Shown here in pieces: positions 34,004-42,758 of a DNA stretch of 64,000 nucleotides. Source of the DNA: Ignavibacteriales bacterium (GTDB taxonomy: Bacteria; Bacteroidota; Ignavibacteria; Ignavibacteriales; Ignavibacteriaceae). The position numbers and the translations under genes were made by a program. Within the stretch, counting starts at the first letter, position 1, and each line of letters begins with the position of its first letter. Below the pieces are notes generated by a model. It ran no database searches. It worked only from the letters and a program-made list of their open reading frames with translations, and was not told the origin of the DNA. The stretch is from NCBI GenBank assembly GCA_016707285.1, contig JADJIA010000003.1, forward strand, positions 620,001-684,000. Direction: 5' to 3'.

Positions 34004-34839
34004 ATTTCCGTTCGATGTTTCTCCATTTCTTCTTATTTTTGACATTGCCAATAGTAATAAATGCGCAAAAAGATGATTTGGCGAAGCAGTTTGATTTTGT
34101 AGATTCTCTCTATGATTCAGGCAGATATTACGATGCGATGATCGAAGCTGAGCGGTTGCTCTTTTTTGATTCACTTAAGTTATATCACTACAACGCAAAC
34201 TTTATTAAAGGGCAGTGTTATCGGGAGACGGGTCAATTCAAAAACGCCCGATATTGTTTTGAACTTGCGGCGGTAAATACACCTTCCAGAGATGAAAAAT
34301 TTCTCGCAGAGCAGGAGATTTTAAGGGTTTTAATTCTTGAAAGAAGATATTCTTCATTTGATAAAAGAATTGAGATACTTGAGAGAGTTTTCCCTGAAAA
34401 GAGTGTAATATTTGATTATTGGCGGGGTTGGAGATATGCTTTTTCCGGTGAATGGGAAGATGCCCGGGAAAAATTTTCGATTTCCGACACTTCCTCTGAA
34501 TTAATAAAGCTTTGCTCCATGGCTGAAGAAAAAGAACTATCAATGACAAAAGGATTAGTTCTTTCCGCACTTATCCCGGGTGCAGGTCAGGCTTATGCAG
34601 GTGAATATCTAAATTCAGTGATAACCCTTGGCTGGGTGGCTTTTGGTGCCTGGCTTGTGTATGACGCAATAAGAGCTGACAGGTTTTTTGATGCACTGAT
34701 CGAAGCAAATTATGTATTATTCCGGTTTTACAAAGGTAATCTTTCCAATACGATTGACTATATCAACCGCAGGAATCTTGAAATAAAAAATGAGACATTA
34801 CGATTTTTACAAATAAATTATAAAGGACTTAAACCTTGA
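34000..34839 (+). CDS. Secreted/membrane protein, TPR-like with C-terminal membrane segments (paralogue 2)
   Basis: About 279 residues. GTG 34000 overlaps the previous stop and has GGAGGAGG just upstream, so I prefer it; ATG 34015 is an alternative. Signal peptide FLHFFLFLTLPIVINAQ. The helical N-terminal half has TPR-like segments (DSGRYYDAMIEAERLL, ETGQFKNARYCFELA). The C-terminal half contains LSALIPGAGQAYAGEYLNS followed by a membrane helix (ITLGWVAFGAWLVYDAI), matching the motif in paralogue 1. The stop overlaps the next gene by four bases. Probably works with the YidD-like protein and paralogue 1 at the envelope; the activity is unknown. Confidence 0.7.
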   Translation: MNFRSMFLHFFLFLTLPIVINAQKDDLAKQFDFVDSLYDSGRYYDAMIEAERLLFFDSLKLYHYNANFIKGQCYRETGQFKNARYCFELAAVNTPSRDEKFLAEQEILRVLILERRYSSFDKRIEILERVFPEKSVIFDYWRGWRYAFSGEWEDAREKFSISDTSSELIKLCSMAEEKELSMTKGLVLSALIPGAGQAYAGEYLNSVITLGWVAFGAWLVYDAIRADRFFDALIEANYVLFRFYKGNLSNTIDYINRRNLEIKNETLRFLQINYKGLKP

Positions 34840-35255
34840 ATATTTCAGAACAACAGATTTGGGACCTGACCAACCAGGCTATCGATAAATTGGGTGCAAA
34901 CGCTTCCCCTGATATGATTCGGGATTATGTTGAAAAAGAAATTGCCAATCGACATGGAGGTTCTCTCCCCACCGAGAAGTTTGAAGGGAGAGTTATTATC
35001 ACTGCTTTTGGCATTAACAAACCCGGAATTGTTGCCAAAATTACCGGTTCCCTCGCAGAGATGGAGATTGATCTTCAGGATATCTCACAAAAGATTATGC
35101 AAAACTTTTTTACTCTGATCATGATTGTTGATATCACAAGTTCACCAAGGAATTTAAAAGAAGTTCAGGAAGAGCTCGCAAGAGTTGGTAAAGAACTTAC
35201 AATCAAGATTTATGCCCAGCACGAGGATATTTTTCAGTATATGTTCCGCATTTAG
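34836..35255 (+). CDS. ACT-domain protein (UPF0237-like)
   Basis: 139 residues starting at a TTG that overlaps the previous stop (TTGA). A helical N-terminal ~45 residues is followed by an ACT domain: RVIITAFGINKPGIVAKITG, SLAEMEIDLQDISQKIM, LIMIVDITSS. ACT domains bind small ligands, usually amino acids. In many bacteria an ACT protein of this type is encoded beside UPF0210, exactly as here (next gene, 210 bp on). A regulatory subunit or sensor for that protein is plausible but not shown. Confidence 0.85.
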   Translation: MNISEQQIWDLTNQAIDKLGANASPDMIRDYVEKEIANRHGGSLPTEKFEGRVIITAFGINKPGIVAKITGSLAEMEIDLQDISQKIMQNFFTLIMIVDITSSPRNLKEVQEELARVGKELTIKIYAQHEDIFQYMFRI

Positions 35256-35301
35256 GAATAACTTTCTGTGAGAAACAATTTTTGAACTGAAAGGTCTCTG
35301 G

Positions 35302-35390
35302 TTTAATAAACCTCTCTGTGTGTTTAGTGGTTTATTAAAATATTAATGAAAGTCGATATATTATTGAATTACTGCATTATTGGATTATTG
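35302..35390. repeat. Inverted repeat plus octamer array between the ACT and UPF0210 genes
   Basis: TTTAATAAACC (35302-35312) and GGTTTATTAAA (35329-35339) form a perfect 11-bp inverted repeat with a 16-nt loop; the lack of a GC-rich stem makes a terminator unlikely. It is followed by four octamers TATTATTG, AATTACTG, CATTATTG, GATTATTG (35359-35390). The 209-bp gap has no ORF. Confidence 0.75.
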
Positions 35391-35464
35391 CATTTTCTTT
35401 GTGTGCCCGGTAGTTTTTAAAAAATCCCCATCGGCACTTCAATTTTTTAAATAATGGAAATAAA

Positions 35465-36826
35465 ATGAATTTTGAATTTAGCGAGATACTCGAAACAATC
35501 ATGATGAGTGAAGTTGAACACTTCGACATCAGAACCGTTACCATGGGTATTAATTTAAGGGATTGCAGTGACAGAAACATCAATGTAGTCACGCAAAAAA
35601 TTTATGAAAAGATTTTAAGGCTTGCCGGAAACCATGTAAAAAATGCTGAATCGATTGAAGCGGCTTATGGGATAAGGATTGCGAACAAAAGAGTGGCGGT
35701 TACACCGGTGTCATTTATTGGTGACTCATTCTCCTCGGAAGAATATGTAAAAATTGCAGAGGCACTTGACCGGGCAGCGCACGAAATCGGTATTGACTAC
35801 ATCGGAGGTTATTCAGCCCTTGTTCAAAAAGGAATGTCGCCCGGTGAAAAGAATTTTATTTTATCGATCCCACAGGCATTAGCCACAACAAAAAAAGTTT
35901 GTTCAAGTGTAAATATTGGTTCAACCAAAGCCGGAATAAACATAGATGCAGTGAAAATGATGGCTCAAGTGATTAAAGATACTGCATATATTACTCGTGA
36001 CGCAGGGTCGATTGGCTGTGCAAAATTAGTTGTTTTCTGCAACGCAGTTGAGGATAATCCCTTTATTGCAGGTGCATTTCATGGGATTACAGAGGGAGAT
36101 GCAACTCTAAATGTCGGAGTGAGTGGACCAGGAGTGGTTCTTGAGGCGTTAAAAAATCACAAAGATGCATCAATTCAGGAACTGGCAGAAGTAATTAAAA
36201 AGACAGCATTTAAGATCACTCGTGCAGGTGAACTCATTGGAAGAAAAGTTGCTGAAAAAGACGGCGTTGAGTTTGGAATAGTGGATATTTCTCTTGCACC
36301 AACTCCAGCTGAAGGTGACAGTATCGCTGACATTCTGAAAGAAATTGGACTTGAAGATGTTGGAGCACCCGGAACCACAGCCTGTCTTGCGATGCTTAAT
36401 GACAGTGTTAAAAAAGGTGGCTTGATGGCAAGTTCATCTGTGGGTGGACTCAGTGGAGCTTTCATTCCAGTAAGTGAAGATCAGGGAATGATCTCTGCCG
36501 CTGAAAAAGGACATTTAACAATCGAAAAACTTGAGGCAATGACTGCTGTTTGTTCCGTTGGTCTCGACATGGTTGCCATACCGGGTGATACACCTGTGAA
36601 CACAATCGCAGGAATAATCGCTGATGAGGCTGCAATTGGATTAATAAATGAAAAAACAACTGCATGCAGACTAATTCCGGCTTATGGTATGGGTGTAGGT
36701 GAGGCGGTTGATTATGGTGGTCTTCTTGGAAAAGCACCGATTATGGGAGTGAAGGTGTTAAGTGCGGATGTCTTTTTTGGAAGAGGCGGAAAAATACCTG
36801 CACCGGTTAGAAGTTTAACAAATTAA
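35465..36826 (+). CDS. PFL/UPF0210 (DUF711) family protein
   Basis: 453 residues. The sequence follows the UPF0210 family throughout: HFDIRTVTMGINLRDCSD at the N-terminus, FIGDSFSSEEYVKIAEALDR, NIGSTKAGINIDAVKMM, DISLAPTPAEGDSIADIL and LIPAYGMGVGEAVDYGGLLG. The glycyl-radical-like fold is described for relatives, but no activase or obvious glycyl-radical loop accompanies it here, and biochemical function is unknown. It pairs with the upstream ACT protein. A terminator follows. Confidence 0.9.
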   Translation: MNFEFSEILETIMMSEVEHFDIRTVTMGINLRDCSDRNINVVTQKIYEKILRLAGNHVKNAESIEAAYGIRIANKRVAVTPVSFIGDSFSSEEYVKIAEALDRAAHEIGIDYIGGYSALVQKGMSPGEKNFILSIPQALATTKKVCSSVNIGSTKAGINIDAVKMMAQVIKDTAYITRDAGSIGCAKLVVFCNAVEDNPFIAGAFHGITEGDATLNVGVSGPGVVLEALKNHKDASIQELAEVIKKTAFKITRAGELIGRKVAEKDGVEFGIVDISLAPTPAEGDSIADILKEIGLEDVGAPGTTACLAMLNDSVKKGGLMASSSVGGLSGAFIPVSEDQGMISAAEKGHLTIEKLEAMTAVCSVGLDMVAIPGDTPVNTIAGIIADEAAIGLINEKTTACRLIPAYGMGVGEAVDYGGLLGKAPIMGVKVLSADVFFGRGGKIPAPVRSLTN

Positions 36827-36904
36827 ACTTATGGAGAAATCCGGAGCATTGGGTGCTGTTCCATCAGGTTTAACTTGAGGAATTCGAATTCAAAACTTAA
36901 AATT

Positions 36905-36942
36905 GAGGCTGTCGCTTAAGTGGCAGCCTCTTTTAATTTTTA
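36905..36942. terminator. Hairpin terminator between UPF0210 and the convergent small exported protein
   Basis: GAGGCTGTC (36905-36913) / GGCAGCCTC (36922-36930) with one G-U pair, followed by TTTTAATTTTT on the plus strand. The A-rich left flank could serve the opposite strand too. Confidence 0.8.
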
Positions 36943-37395
36943 TTGAATGGCTTGTAATGCAACTAAAGCAATAACCTTGTCATCCGCATAAGTTAGAAGC
37001 ATGATACCATGTTTTTTGAAATAATATTCAGAAACCATTTCAGTTTTCATCATGTCATCAGGCTTTCCCAGGATTTCAAGAGCTTTATTGATGTCTGAGT
37101 TCACGGCGATCTCTTTGCCATCTATCATCAGGATTGAGGTTGGATCATCCGACATCACCTCAACCACCACCCCGTCCGTGTTGAACTGAACTGAAAGTTT
37201 AAGTCTGTCGTATAGCCATAAATTCTCATCATATCCTTCCGATCTGGGTGACTTAAGGGCTTCTTTCACCTGATCTTTTGTCATTCCCAATGCAACGCCA
37301 TCAATTGTTGCACCGATTTTATCACCGGTTTCCTGGGAAAACACTGACAGGGAAAAGAGAACTACAAGGAAAAAAGTAAACAACTTTGTACTCAT
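36940..37395 (-). CDS. Small exported protein of unknown function
   Basis: 151 residues from the ATG at 37395, preceded by GGAG at the right distance and giving a clean signal peptide (KLFTFFLVVLFSLSVFSQ). The mature part has two halves: GATIDGVALGMTKDQVKEAL and VNSDINKALEILGKPDDMMK. Both resemble a repeated segment in which a short strand is followed by a helix and then a Gly-Lys-Pro turn, reminiscent of BamE/SmpA-like folds. I do not recognise the family with certainty. It is monocistronic, divergent from miaB across a repeat-bearing spacer. Confidence 0.72.
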   Translation of the reverse strand: MSTKLFTFFLVVLFSLSVFSQETGDKIGATIDGVALGMTKDQVKEALKSPRSEGYDENLWLYDRLKLSVQFNTDGVVVEVMSDDPTSILMIDGKEIAVNSDINKALEILGKPDDMMKTEMVSEYYFKKHGIMLLTYADDKVIALVALQAIQ

Positions 37396-37528
37396 GTTAA
37401 CTCCATATGTTAAAAGATTTGGAAACTGAATATTATACTGCTCAACTTGCAAAAAGTTTTTATCTAAAACAAAAATTCAGATGAGGGAGTATCAATTAAA
37501 GTATCGGAGTAGCGAAGAATCCAAACAG

Positions 37529-37583
37529 CACAGATTTTAAGCGTGAGGGTGAGGAGTGGTAATCGTCCCGATTGCCATCTGCA
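37529..37583. repeat. 55-bp dispersed repeat, copy 2, with internal hairpin
   Basis: Gapless partner of 31472-31526 (47 of 55 identical). The stem GGTAATCG/CGATTGCC is unchanged; of the two arms and the 3-nt loop, only the loop differs. It ends 7 bp before another octamer array. Confidence 0.85.
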
Positions 37584-37590
37584 ACACGAA

Positions 37591-37646
37591 ATGGCTCAAG
37601 TTACTCAGATCCTCGAATCACTAAAATACTTAAGTACTCAAGTTCT
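37591..37646. repeat. Octamer array upstream of miaB
   Basis: Seven consecutive 8-bp units ATGGCTCA, AGTTACTC, AGATCCTC, GAATCACT, AAAATACT, TAAGTACT, CAAGTTCT. The match is degenerate but the period of 8 is maintained. Confidence 0.65.
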
Positions 37647-37748
37647 TTCTCCCCCCATCCCTGAATTTTCCTTATATTTACTTTTTAAATATTTCTTTTT
37701 CCGGGAGACCGCTCCCGAGACCAATTTCCAATAATTTTGTAAGATTTG

Positions 37749-39089
37749 ATGAGCAAAAAACAAGTATATATTGAGACTTATGGATGTCAGATGAACACCG
37801 CCGATACCGAATTGGTGATGGGAATCCTGAATAATAATGGTTATGACTTCGCTAAAGATGTACAAAGTGCAGATGTTGTGTTTTTAAATACATGCAGCAT
37901 CCGCGAGAATGCTGAACAGAGAATTTATGGACGACTCGGCAATCTTAAAATCCTCAAAGAGAAAAATCCACAAATGGTTGTGGGAATCCTCGGATGTATG
38001 GCTGAGAGGTTAAAAAAGAACCTGATAGAAGAGAGAAAACTTGTTGATATCATCGTAGGACCGGATGAATACAGACGCCTGCCGGAATTGATGGATGTGG
38101 TTTATGGCGGTGGAAAAGGGATTGGGGTAAAACTTTCAAGAACTGAAACCTACGACGACATAATACCTTATCGCGAAGAGGGGCTTCAAGCGTGGATTTC
38201 AGTGATGAGAGGGTGCGACAAATTTTGTACCTATTGTGTTGTCCCTTTCACCCGTGGAAGAGAAAGAAGCAGAAGCCTCGAATCGATCGTAAAAGAGGTG
38301 GAACATCTCTCGGCAAAAGGATTTAGAGAAGTTACTCTTCTTGGACAAAATGTGAACTCTTACGACGACAACGGAAATGATTTTGCTGATCTTCTTGCAG
38401 CCGTTGCAAGTGTTGATACGGGAATACGGGTAAGATATATGACTTCTCACCCCCAGGATTTTTCTGACAAGCTGCTTTATACAATAGCCGCACATGAAAA
38501 CCTGTGCAATTATATTCATCTTCCTGTTCAATCGGGTTCAAACAGAATTTTGGAATTGATGAACAGAACCTACACGGTTGAACACTATTTAACGATTATT
38601 GAGAAGGCAAAAAAAATAATTCCGGGTGTGAGCTTTTCCACCGATATTATATCAGGCTTTCCAACCGAGACTCTTGAAGATCATCTGATGACGCTTGAGC
38701 TTATGGAGAAGGTAAAATATGACGGTGCATTTATGTTTAAATATTCTCCGAGAGAGGGTACAAAAGCATACAGAATGGGGGATGATGTTCCTGAAGAAGT
38801 TAAAAGTAAACGGTTGCAACAAATTATCGAGCTTCAACACCGCCACTCATTGGAATTAAATTCTGAATTGATTGGTAAAACTGAAAAAGTGCTTGTTGAA
38901 GGTTTCTCTAAAAAAAGTGATAAGTTTTTTGCGGCAAGAACCGACTCCAACAAAATTGTTGTAATTCCCATTCAAGATGGAATTGTTGAAGGTGATTATG
39001 TTGAGGTCAGGATCGACCGTGTAACATCAGGAACACTTTTTGGTGAGGTTACTTCAGTTTTTGATAAATATAAAAGTTCAGCAGTATAA
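37749..39089 (+). CDS. miaB: tRNA-2-methylthio-N6-dimethylallyladenosine synthase MiaB
   Basis: 446 residues. The UPF0004 domain has three cluster cysteines (ETYGCQMNTADTE, FLNTCSIRENAEQRI, GILGCMAERLK). The radical SAM motif is MRGCDKFCTYCVVPFTRGRE (CX3CX2C). The C-terminal TRAM domain is KTEKVLVEGFSKKSDKFFAA and onward. It adds the 2-methylthio group to i6A37 in tRNAs. ATG 37749 follows an in-frame TTG. MiaB is told from RimO (also in this window) by the GCQMN and TYCVVPFTRG patterns. Confidence 0.96.
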   Translation: MSKKQVYIETYGCQMNTADTELVMGILNNNGYDFAKDVQSADVVFLNTCSIRENAEQRIYGRLGNLKILKEKNPQMVVGILGCMAERLKKNLIEERKLVDIIVGPDEYRRLPELMDVVYGGGKGIGVKLSRTETYDDIIPYREEGLQAWISVMRGCDKFCTYCVVPFTRGRERSRSLESIVKEVEHLSAKGFREVTLLGQNVNSYDDNGNDFADLLAAVASVDTGIRVRYMTSHPQDFSDKLLYTIAAHENLCNYIHLPVQSGSNRILELMNRTYTVEHYLTIIEKAKKIIPGVSFSTDIISGFPTETLEDHLMTLELMEKVKYDGAFMFKYSPREGTKAYRMGDDVPEEVKSKRLQQIIELQHRHSLELNSELIGKTEKVLVEGFSKKSDKFFAARTDSNKIVVIPIQDGIVEGDYVEVRIDRVTSGTLFGEVTSVFDKYKSSAV

Positions 39090-39094
39090 ATATT

Positions 39095-39526
39095 ATGAAG
39101 ATATTATTCAAGGCTCTGGCACTGATAGTTTTGATTTCGATACCCGCTTTTAGTCAGGTTCCTACACCAAAAGAGATATTTGAGGTGTATAAACAGGAAA
39201 ACCATGACGAATTAAAAAAGATTCTTGGTGAATCGGGGGAAAAGATTGATACGGATATCAGTCTCTACATAAAAGCCTTGCTAACAAGTGATGGAGAAAA
39301 ATCAGCGGCATTTCTTGAACTTTTGATTCAGAGATATCCAAGGTCTGAGTTCACCGTCGCAGCGTATGCCGGATTGTATCTCTATTATCTTGCAACCGAA
39401 AATTTCAGGAAAGCCAATAATTGCGTTTTTGCAGTTGAAAATGAATTCCCGGGAGCAGATTTTGAGTATTTTTTGGATGATTCTGTATCATCCGGTGAGA
39501 CTGATGAAGAAATTCAACAGCCATAA
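39095..39526 (+). CDS. Hypothetical exported protein with TPR-like helices
   Basis: 143 residues, 5 bp after miaB. Signal peptide FKALALIVLISIPAFSQ. The remainder is helical, with AAFLELLIQRYPRSEFTVAA and YYLATENFRKANNCVFAVEN resembling one to two tetratricopeptide units of the BamD/YbgF type, and an acidic tail. I do not recognise the family. Position at the head of an envelope-biogenesis run suggests a periplasmic scaffold role, which is inference. Confidence 0.65.
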   Translation: MKILFKALALIVLISIPAFSQVPTPKEIFEVYKQENHDELKKILGESGEKIDTDISLYIKALLTSDGEKSAAFLELLIQRYPRSEFTVAAYAGLYLYYLATENFRKANNCVFAVENEFPGADFEYFLDDSVSSGETDEEIQQP

Positions 39527-39549
39527 TCAACTAAACAGTTAGTGAACTG

Positions 39550-40329
39550 ATGTCTGATTCCATCAAAATAGTATTCACCGGTACCGGTTCAGGTAGATCC
39601 TCTCTCAACCGGTTTCATTCTTCATTTCTAATAAGATCTGACTCTTACAATCTGCTAATTGATGCCGGCGACGGAATCAGTCGAGCACTTTTGCGGCTTG
39701 GAATTGAATTCAAGGAAATTGACGGGGTTTTAATTACTCATTTCCACCCTGACCATTTTTCGGGATTAATTACTTTAATTCAACAAATGAAGATGTATAA
39801 CAGGCAAATGCCCCTTGATTTGTTTGTATCAAAGAGCAACATCAGTTTTCTAAAGGAATTACTTAATAAAAGTTATATGCTTGAGGATCGGCTCGGGTTT
39901 GTTCTCAATTTCCAAAAAATTGAAACTGGAAAACGACTCGATTTCAGGGGTAAATTTACTTTGACAGCTCTTGAGAATTCACATTTGCAGAAGTATCGGG
40001 ATTATCCCGGTAAGGGGCTTGATTTTAAGAGTTATTCACTCGCAATTGAATCGGCAACGGGTGATCTTTTTTACTCGGGAGATGTTGATTCGCCCGCTGA
40101 TTTGGATGTATTCAATTTTAATGCAAATTCAATTTTGGTTACTGAAACAACTCATATCTCGATTGAAGCTGTGATAAGATTATTACAAGAGAAAGAGATT
40201 AAAAAAATTATTTTAACTCATTTGGATGCAGACGACCCTTCAACACTAATTTCAACCATCTCTGCTTCCTTTCCGGAGGGATTAAGCAGAATTACCATTG
40301 CACACGATGGTTTGATTATATCGGTTTAA
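39550..40329 (+). CDS. Metallo-beta-lactamase-fold hydrolase (RNase Z/phosphodiesterase-like)
   Basis: 259 residues. The start IKIVFTGTGSGRSSLNRFHS and the metal motif ITHFHPDHFSGL (HxHxDH) place it in the RNase Z-like branch. Further ligands are ENSHLQ, YSGDVDSPADL and ILTHLDADDP; the last is less canonical than a plain His-centred motif. It could be a cyclic-nucleotide or phosphonate-type phosphodiesterase rather than tRNase Z, because the exosite arm of RNase Z is not evident. The next gene starts 2 bp after its stop. Confidence 0.82.
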   Translation: MSDSIKIVFTGTGSGRSSLNRFHSSFLIRSDSYNLLIDAGDGISRALLRLGIEFKEIDGVLITHFHPDHFSGLITLIQQMKMYNRQMPLDLFVSKSNISFLKELLNKSYMLEDRLGFVLNFQKIETGKRLDFRGKFTLTALENSHLQKYRDYPGKGLDFKSYSLAIESATGDLFYSGDVDSPADLDVFNFNANSILVTETTHISIEAVIRLLQEKEIKKIILTHLDADDPSTLISTISASFPEGLSRITIAHDGLIISV

Positions 40330-40331
40330 AA

Positions 40332-41459
40332 ATGGAAGACATTCAGAAAAAATTAGGAATTATCGGCAGATCAAAAGAAATAAGAGACCTTGTAGATATT
40401 ATTTTGCAGGTTGCGCCGAGTGATATCACTGTGTTAATCTACGGTGAAAGTGGAGTGGGGAAAGAAGTTTTTGCTCATGCGCTTCATATGGTGAGCAAAA
40501 GGGCTCAAAAAGAGATGTTGTCACTGAATTGTGGAGCTATTCCCGAGAGTTTACTCGAAAGTGAGCTTTTTGGGCACACCAAAGGTTCGTTTACCGGGGC
40601 AATAGAAAGCCGGAAGGGATATTTTGAACTGGCGGACAATGCAACTCTATTTCTTGATGAGATTGGTGAGATGCCTCTTTCCACTCAGGTAAAATTCCTG
40701 AGGGTTTTGGAAACCAAAGAATTTATGAAAATTGGTGCTGAAAAGACAACCAGGGTTGATGTAAGAATTATTGCCGCCACAAACAAAAATTTACAGGATC
40801 TTGTGGATGAAAAAAAATTCAGGGAAGACCTCTATTTCAGACTGAAGGCAGTTGCACTCGAAATTCCCCCTCTCAGGAAAAGGAGACAGGATATCGAAGA
40901 GTTTGCACTCCATTTTGCCTCGTTATATTGTAAAAACAATCAAAGACCTCCTGTTGAGTTTGCAACCGATGCCATGAATCTGTTATATGAATATCCTTGG
41001 CCCGGAAATGTACGGGAATTAAAAAATGCCGTTGAAACCGCAATAGCCCTCAGCCGTAATGGCTTACTGACGGCAGATTCGTTCAGAAATCTGTTACGAA
41101 TTGATGGAAGGGCACCGGCTAAAAATTTGCCCGTCAGACTAAACAAATCATCGGATGAGGTTGAAAGAGACTTTATTTATAGAGCACTTTTTGAATTAAA
41201 AAAAGATATTCTTGAGCTCAAAGAGATGGTTTCCAATCTGACAGTAAACAACGGGCAGTTTGGCGATTTTCACATGTCGATGGCAAATGATGATCGTGAT
41301 GACTTGAATGTTGATAAAGTTGAAAAAGAATTGATACTAAAAGCACTTCAAAAAGCCGGGGGCAATAAAAGAAAAGCTGCCATGTATCTTAATATTTCGG
41401 AGAGAACTCTCTACCGGAAACTTGAAAAACTTGGATTCGAGGATTTTGATGCCAAATAG
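40332..41459 (+). CDS. Sigma-54-interacting AAA+ transcriptional activator without receiver domain
   Basis: 375 residues. The AAA+ domain begins almost at the N-terminus: GIIGRSKEIRDLVDIILQV, Walker A YGESGVGKEVFA, sigma-54 contact loop KGSFTGAIES (GAFTGA with Ser for the first Ala), Walker B LFLDEIGEM, sensor RIIAATNKNL and FREDLYFRLKAV. A Fis-type HTH ends the protein (LQKAGGNKRKAAMYLNISER then TLYRKLEKLGF). With no sensory N-terminus it may be constitutively competent or controlled by a partner. Its 3' end overlaps lptE, so it is physically tied to an envelope gene cluster whose promoters it might govern. Confidence 0.92.
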   Translation: MEDIQKKLGIIGRSKEIRDLVDIILQVAPSDITVLIYGESGVGKEVFAHALHMVSKRAQKEMLSLNCGAIPESLLESELFGHTKGSFTGAIESRKGYFELADNATLFLDEIGEMPLSTQVKFLRVLETKEFMKIGAEKTTRVDVRIIAATNKNLQDLVDEKKFREDLYFRLKAVALEIPPLRKRRQDIEEFALHFASLYCKNNQRPPVEFATDAMNLLYEYPWPGNVRELKNAVETAIALSRNGLLTADSFRNLLRIDGRAPAKNLPVRLNKSSDEVERDFIYRALFELKKDILELKEMVSNLTVNNGQFGDFHMSMANDDRDDLNVDKVEKELILKALQKAGGNKRKAAMYLNISERTLYRKLEKLGFEDFDAK

Positions 41460-41973
41460 AATTAAATTATTGCAATACGGATTATTGGGCATCTTGTTAA
41501 TAACAATGGGTCTTGCCGGGTGCAGTTGTCCCTATTCTTTTACCGGTGCTTCCATTCCTCCACACTTAAAATCACTTGCCATACCTTATGCAAATGACCA
41601 GAGTGGATCGGGTGAACCGGCACTTGGACAACAGTTTACTACTCTTTTAACTCAGAAATTTATAGATGACAACAGTTTTATTATAACTGATAAATCCCGA
41701 TCGGATGCAGTGCTTGATTGTTCAATTCTTGGAATATCTGACACACCTGCGGCCATCACAACGGGTGAGCAGGTTCAAGCACGGCGATTAAATATTACTG
41801 TTCAAGTTTCATATAAAGATCTCAAAATGAAAAAAACCATTTTTGAGAGGCAGTTTTCGAACTACGCCGATTATCCCGCAGTTGCAGGGCAGGCAGGCAG
41901 AAATGAAGCAATTCAGCAGACGCTTGAAAAACTTACTGAAGATATACTGCTTGAAACGGTTTCAGGCTGGTAG
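41449..41973 (+). CDS. lptE: LPS-assembly lipoprotein LptE
   Basis: 174 residues from ATG 41449, overlapping the activator stop. Lipobox GLAGCSC follows a hydrophobic signal (LLGILLITMGLAG). The body matches Bacteroidota LptE proteins: YSFTGASIPPHLKSLAIPYA, LTQKFIDDNSFIITDKSRSD and AVLDCSILGISDTPA. LptE plugs the LptD barrel in lipopolysaccharide export to the outer leaflet. LptD is not in the window. It is followed after 14 bp by a TPR protein gene. Confidence 0.88.
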   Translation: MPNRIKLLQYGLLGILLITMGLAGCSCPYSFTGASIPPHLKSLAIPYANDQSGSGEPALGQQFTTLLTQKFIDDNSFIITDKSRSDAVLDCSILGISDTPAAITTGEQVQARRLNITVQVSYKDLKMKKTIFERQFSNYADYPAVAGQAGRNEAIQQTLEKLTEDILLETVSGW

Positions 41974-41987
41974 AGAAGGAAATCAGA

Positions 41988-42758
41988 TTGAAAGATACTT
42001 CAGAGAACTTATATAAAACAGCGATAGAGCAGCTTGCTTCTGAGTCGGGACTCCCCGCACTCTTTTTGCGCAGAGCTACAATGTTGTTTGAAGAAGGGAA
42101 GTTTGATGAAGCACTTCTTGAGGTAAAAGGGGGATTAAAATATTTCCCCGGTCACCCTCCGGCTTATTATTTATTGATCAGAATTTTTCTTGAACTCAAA
42201 AAGCCAAACCTTGCCGAGATAACACTTAACTCGGCTGCCAAATTTTTTGCCACAAATGAACTCACAAACTACTATCGCGAGTTGATTAGTGAAGTTGTAA
42301 CTGAGATAGAAAACAGGAATTCGAAAGATTCCGGGGCTATTTCAAAGTTTTCCATCCCTGAATCTGAGGAAGAACCCGAACCCGGGGCACTTCCAGACGA
42401 AACTGAAATTGATGACCCGGGGTTGGAAGAGAGTACACCCCCCGGAGAGACATCACCCTGGATTGACCTTGAGCCGGAGGAAGAAGACACAATTGATGGT
42501 TCATATCACAACATCGAACATGACAATGTTGATGAATCGACAGAACAATTGCCCGAGGAGATAAAGGCGAAGCCTGTGGATATTGCCCCACATGGAGATG
42601 AGATAATTACTGCAGGAATGGCAATAATTTACGCCCGCCAGGGAAACACACCCAAAGCTATTGAGATATTTTCAAAACTGATTGAAAAAGAACCTGAGAA
42701 GAAGGAGAGTTATGAAAAAATTATCTCATTGCTCAGGAGCAAATCTCAACAAACCTGA
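41988..42758 (+). CDS. TPR-repeat protein with acidic linker
   Basis: 256 residues from a TTG start with RBS GAGAAGGAAA. The N-terminal ~100 residues form TPR units (ARRATMLFEEGKFDEALLEV-like segment and AYYLLIRIFLELKKPNLAEI). A long acidic, Pro- and Glu-rich linker (about 115-205) follows. A final TPR (AMAIIYARQGNTPKAIEIFS) ends the protein. It has no signal peptide and is probably a cytoplasmic adaptor. Its last base overlaps the following glycosyltransferase start, so the two are tightly coupled. Function not recognised. Confidence 0.75.
   Translation: MKDTSENLYKTAIEQLASESGLPALFLRRATMLFEEGKFDEALLEVKGGLKYFPGHPPAYYLLIRIFLELKKPNLAEITLNSAAKFFATNELTNYYRELISEVVTEIENRNSKDSGAISKFSIPESEEEPEPGALPDETEIDDPGLEESTPPGETSPWIDLEPEEEDTIDGSYHNIEHDNVDESTEQLPEEIKAKPVDIAPHGDEIITAGMAIIYARQGNTPKAIEIFSKLIEKEPEKKESYEKIISLLRSKSQQT

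Larger units (their letters stand above)
37396..37748. other. 353-bp spacer between the exported protein gene and miaB
   Basis: Besides the 55-bp dispersed repeat (37529-37583) and an octamer array (37591-37646), it must hold two divergent promoters. CCTTATATTTAC at about 37670 is AT-rich and promoter-like. A 63-codon frame at 37543-37734 runs through both repeats and is not considered a gene. Confidence 0.5.

Noticed and set aside
37543..37734. 63-codon ORF upstream of miaB
   Set aside because: It runs through the 55-bp repeat and the octamer array. Copy 1 of the repeat can be read as a similar peptide, but without start, RBS or continuation.
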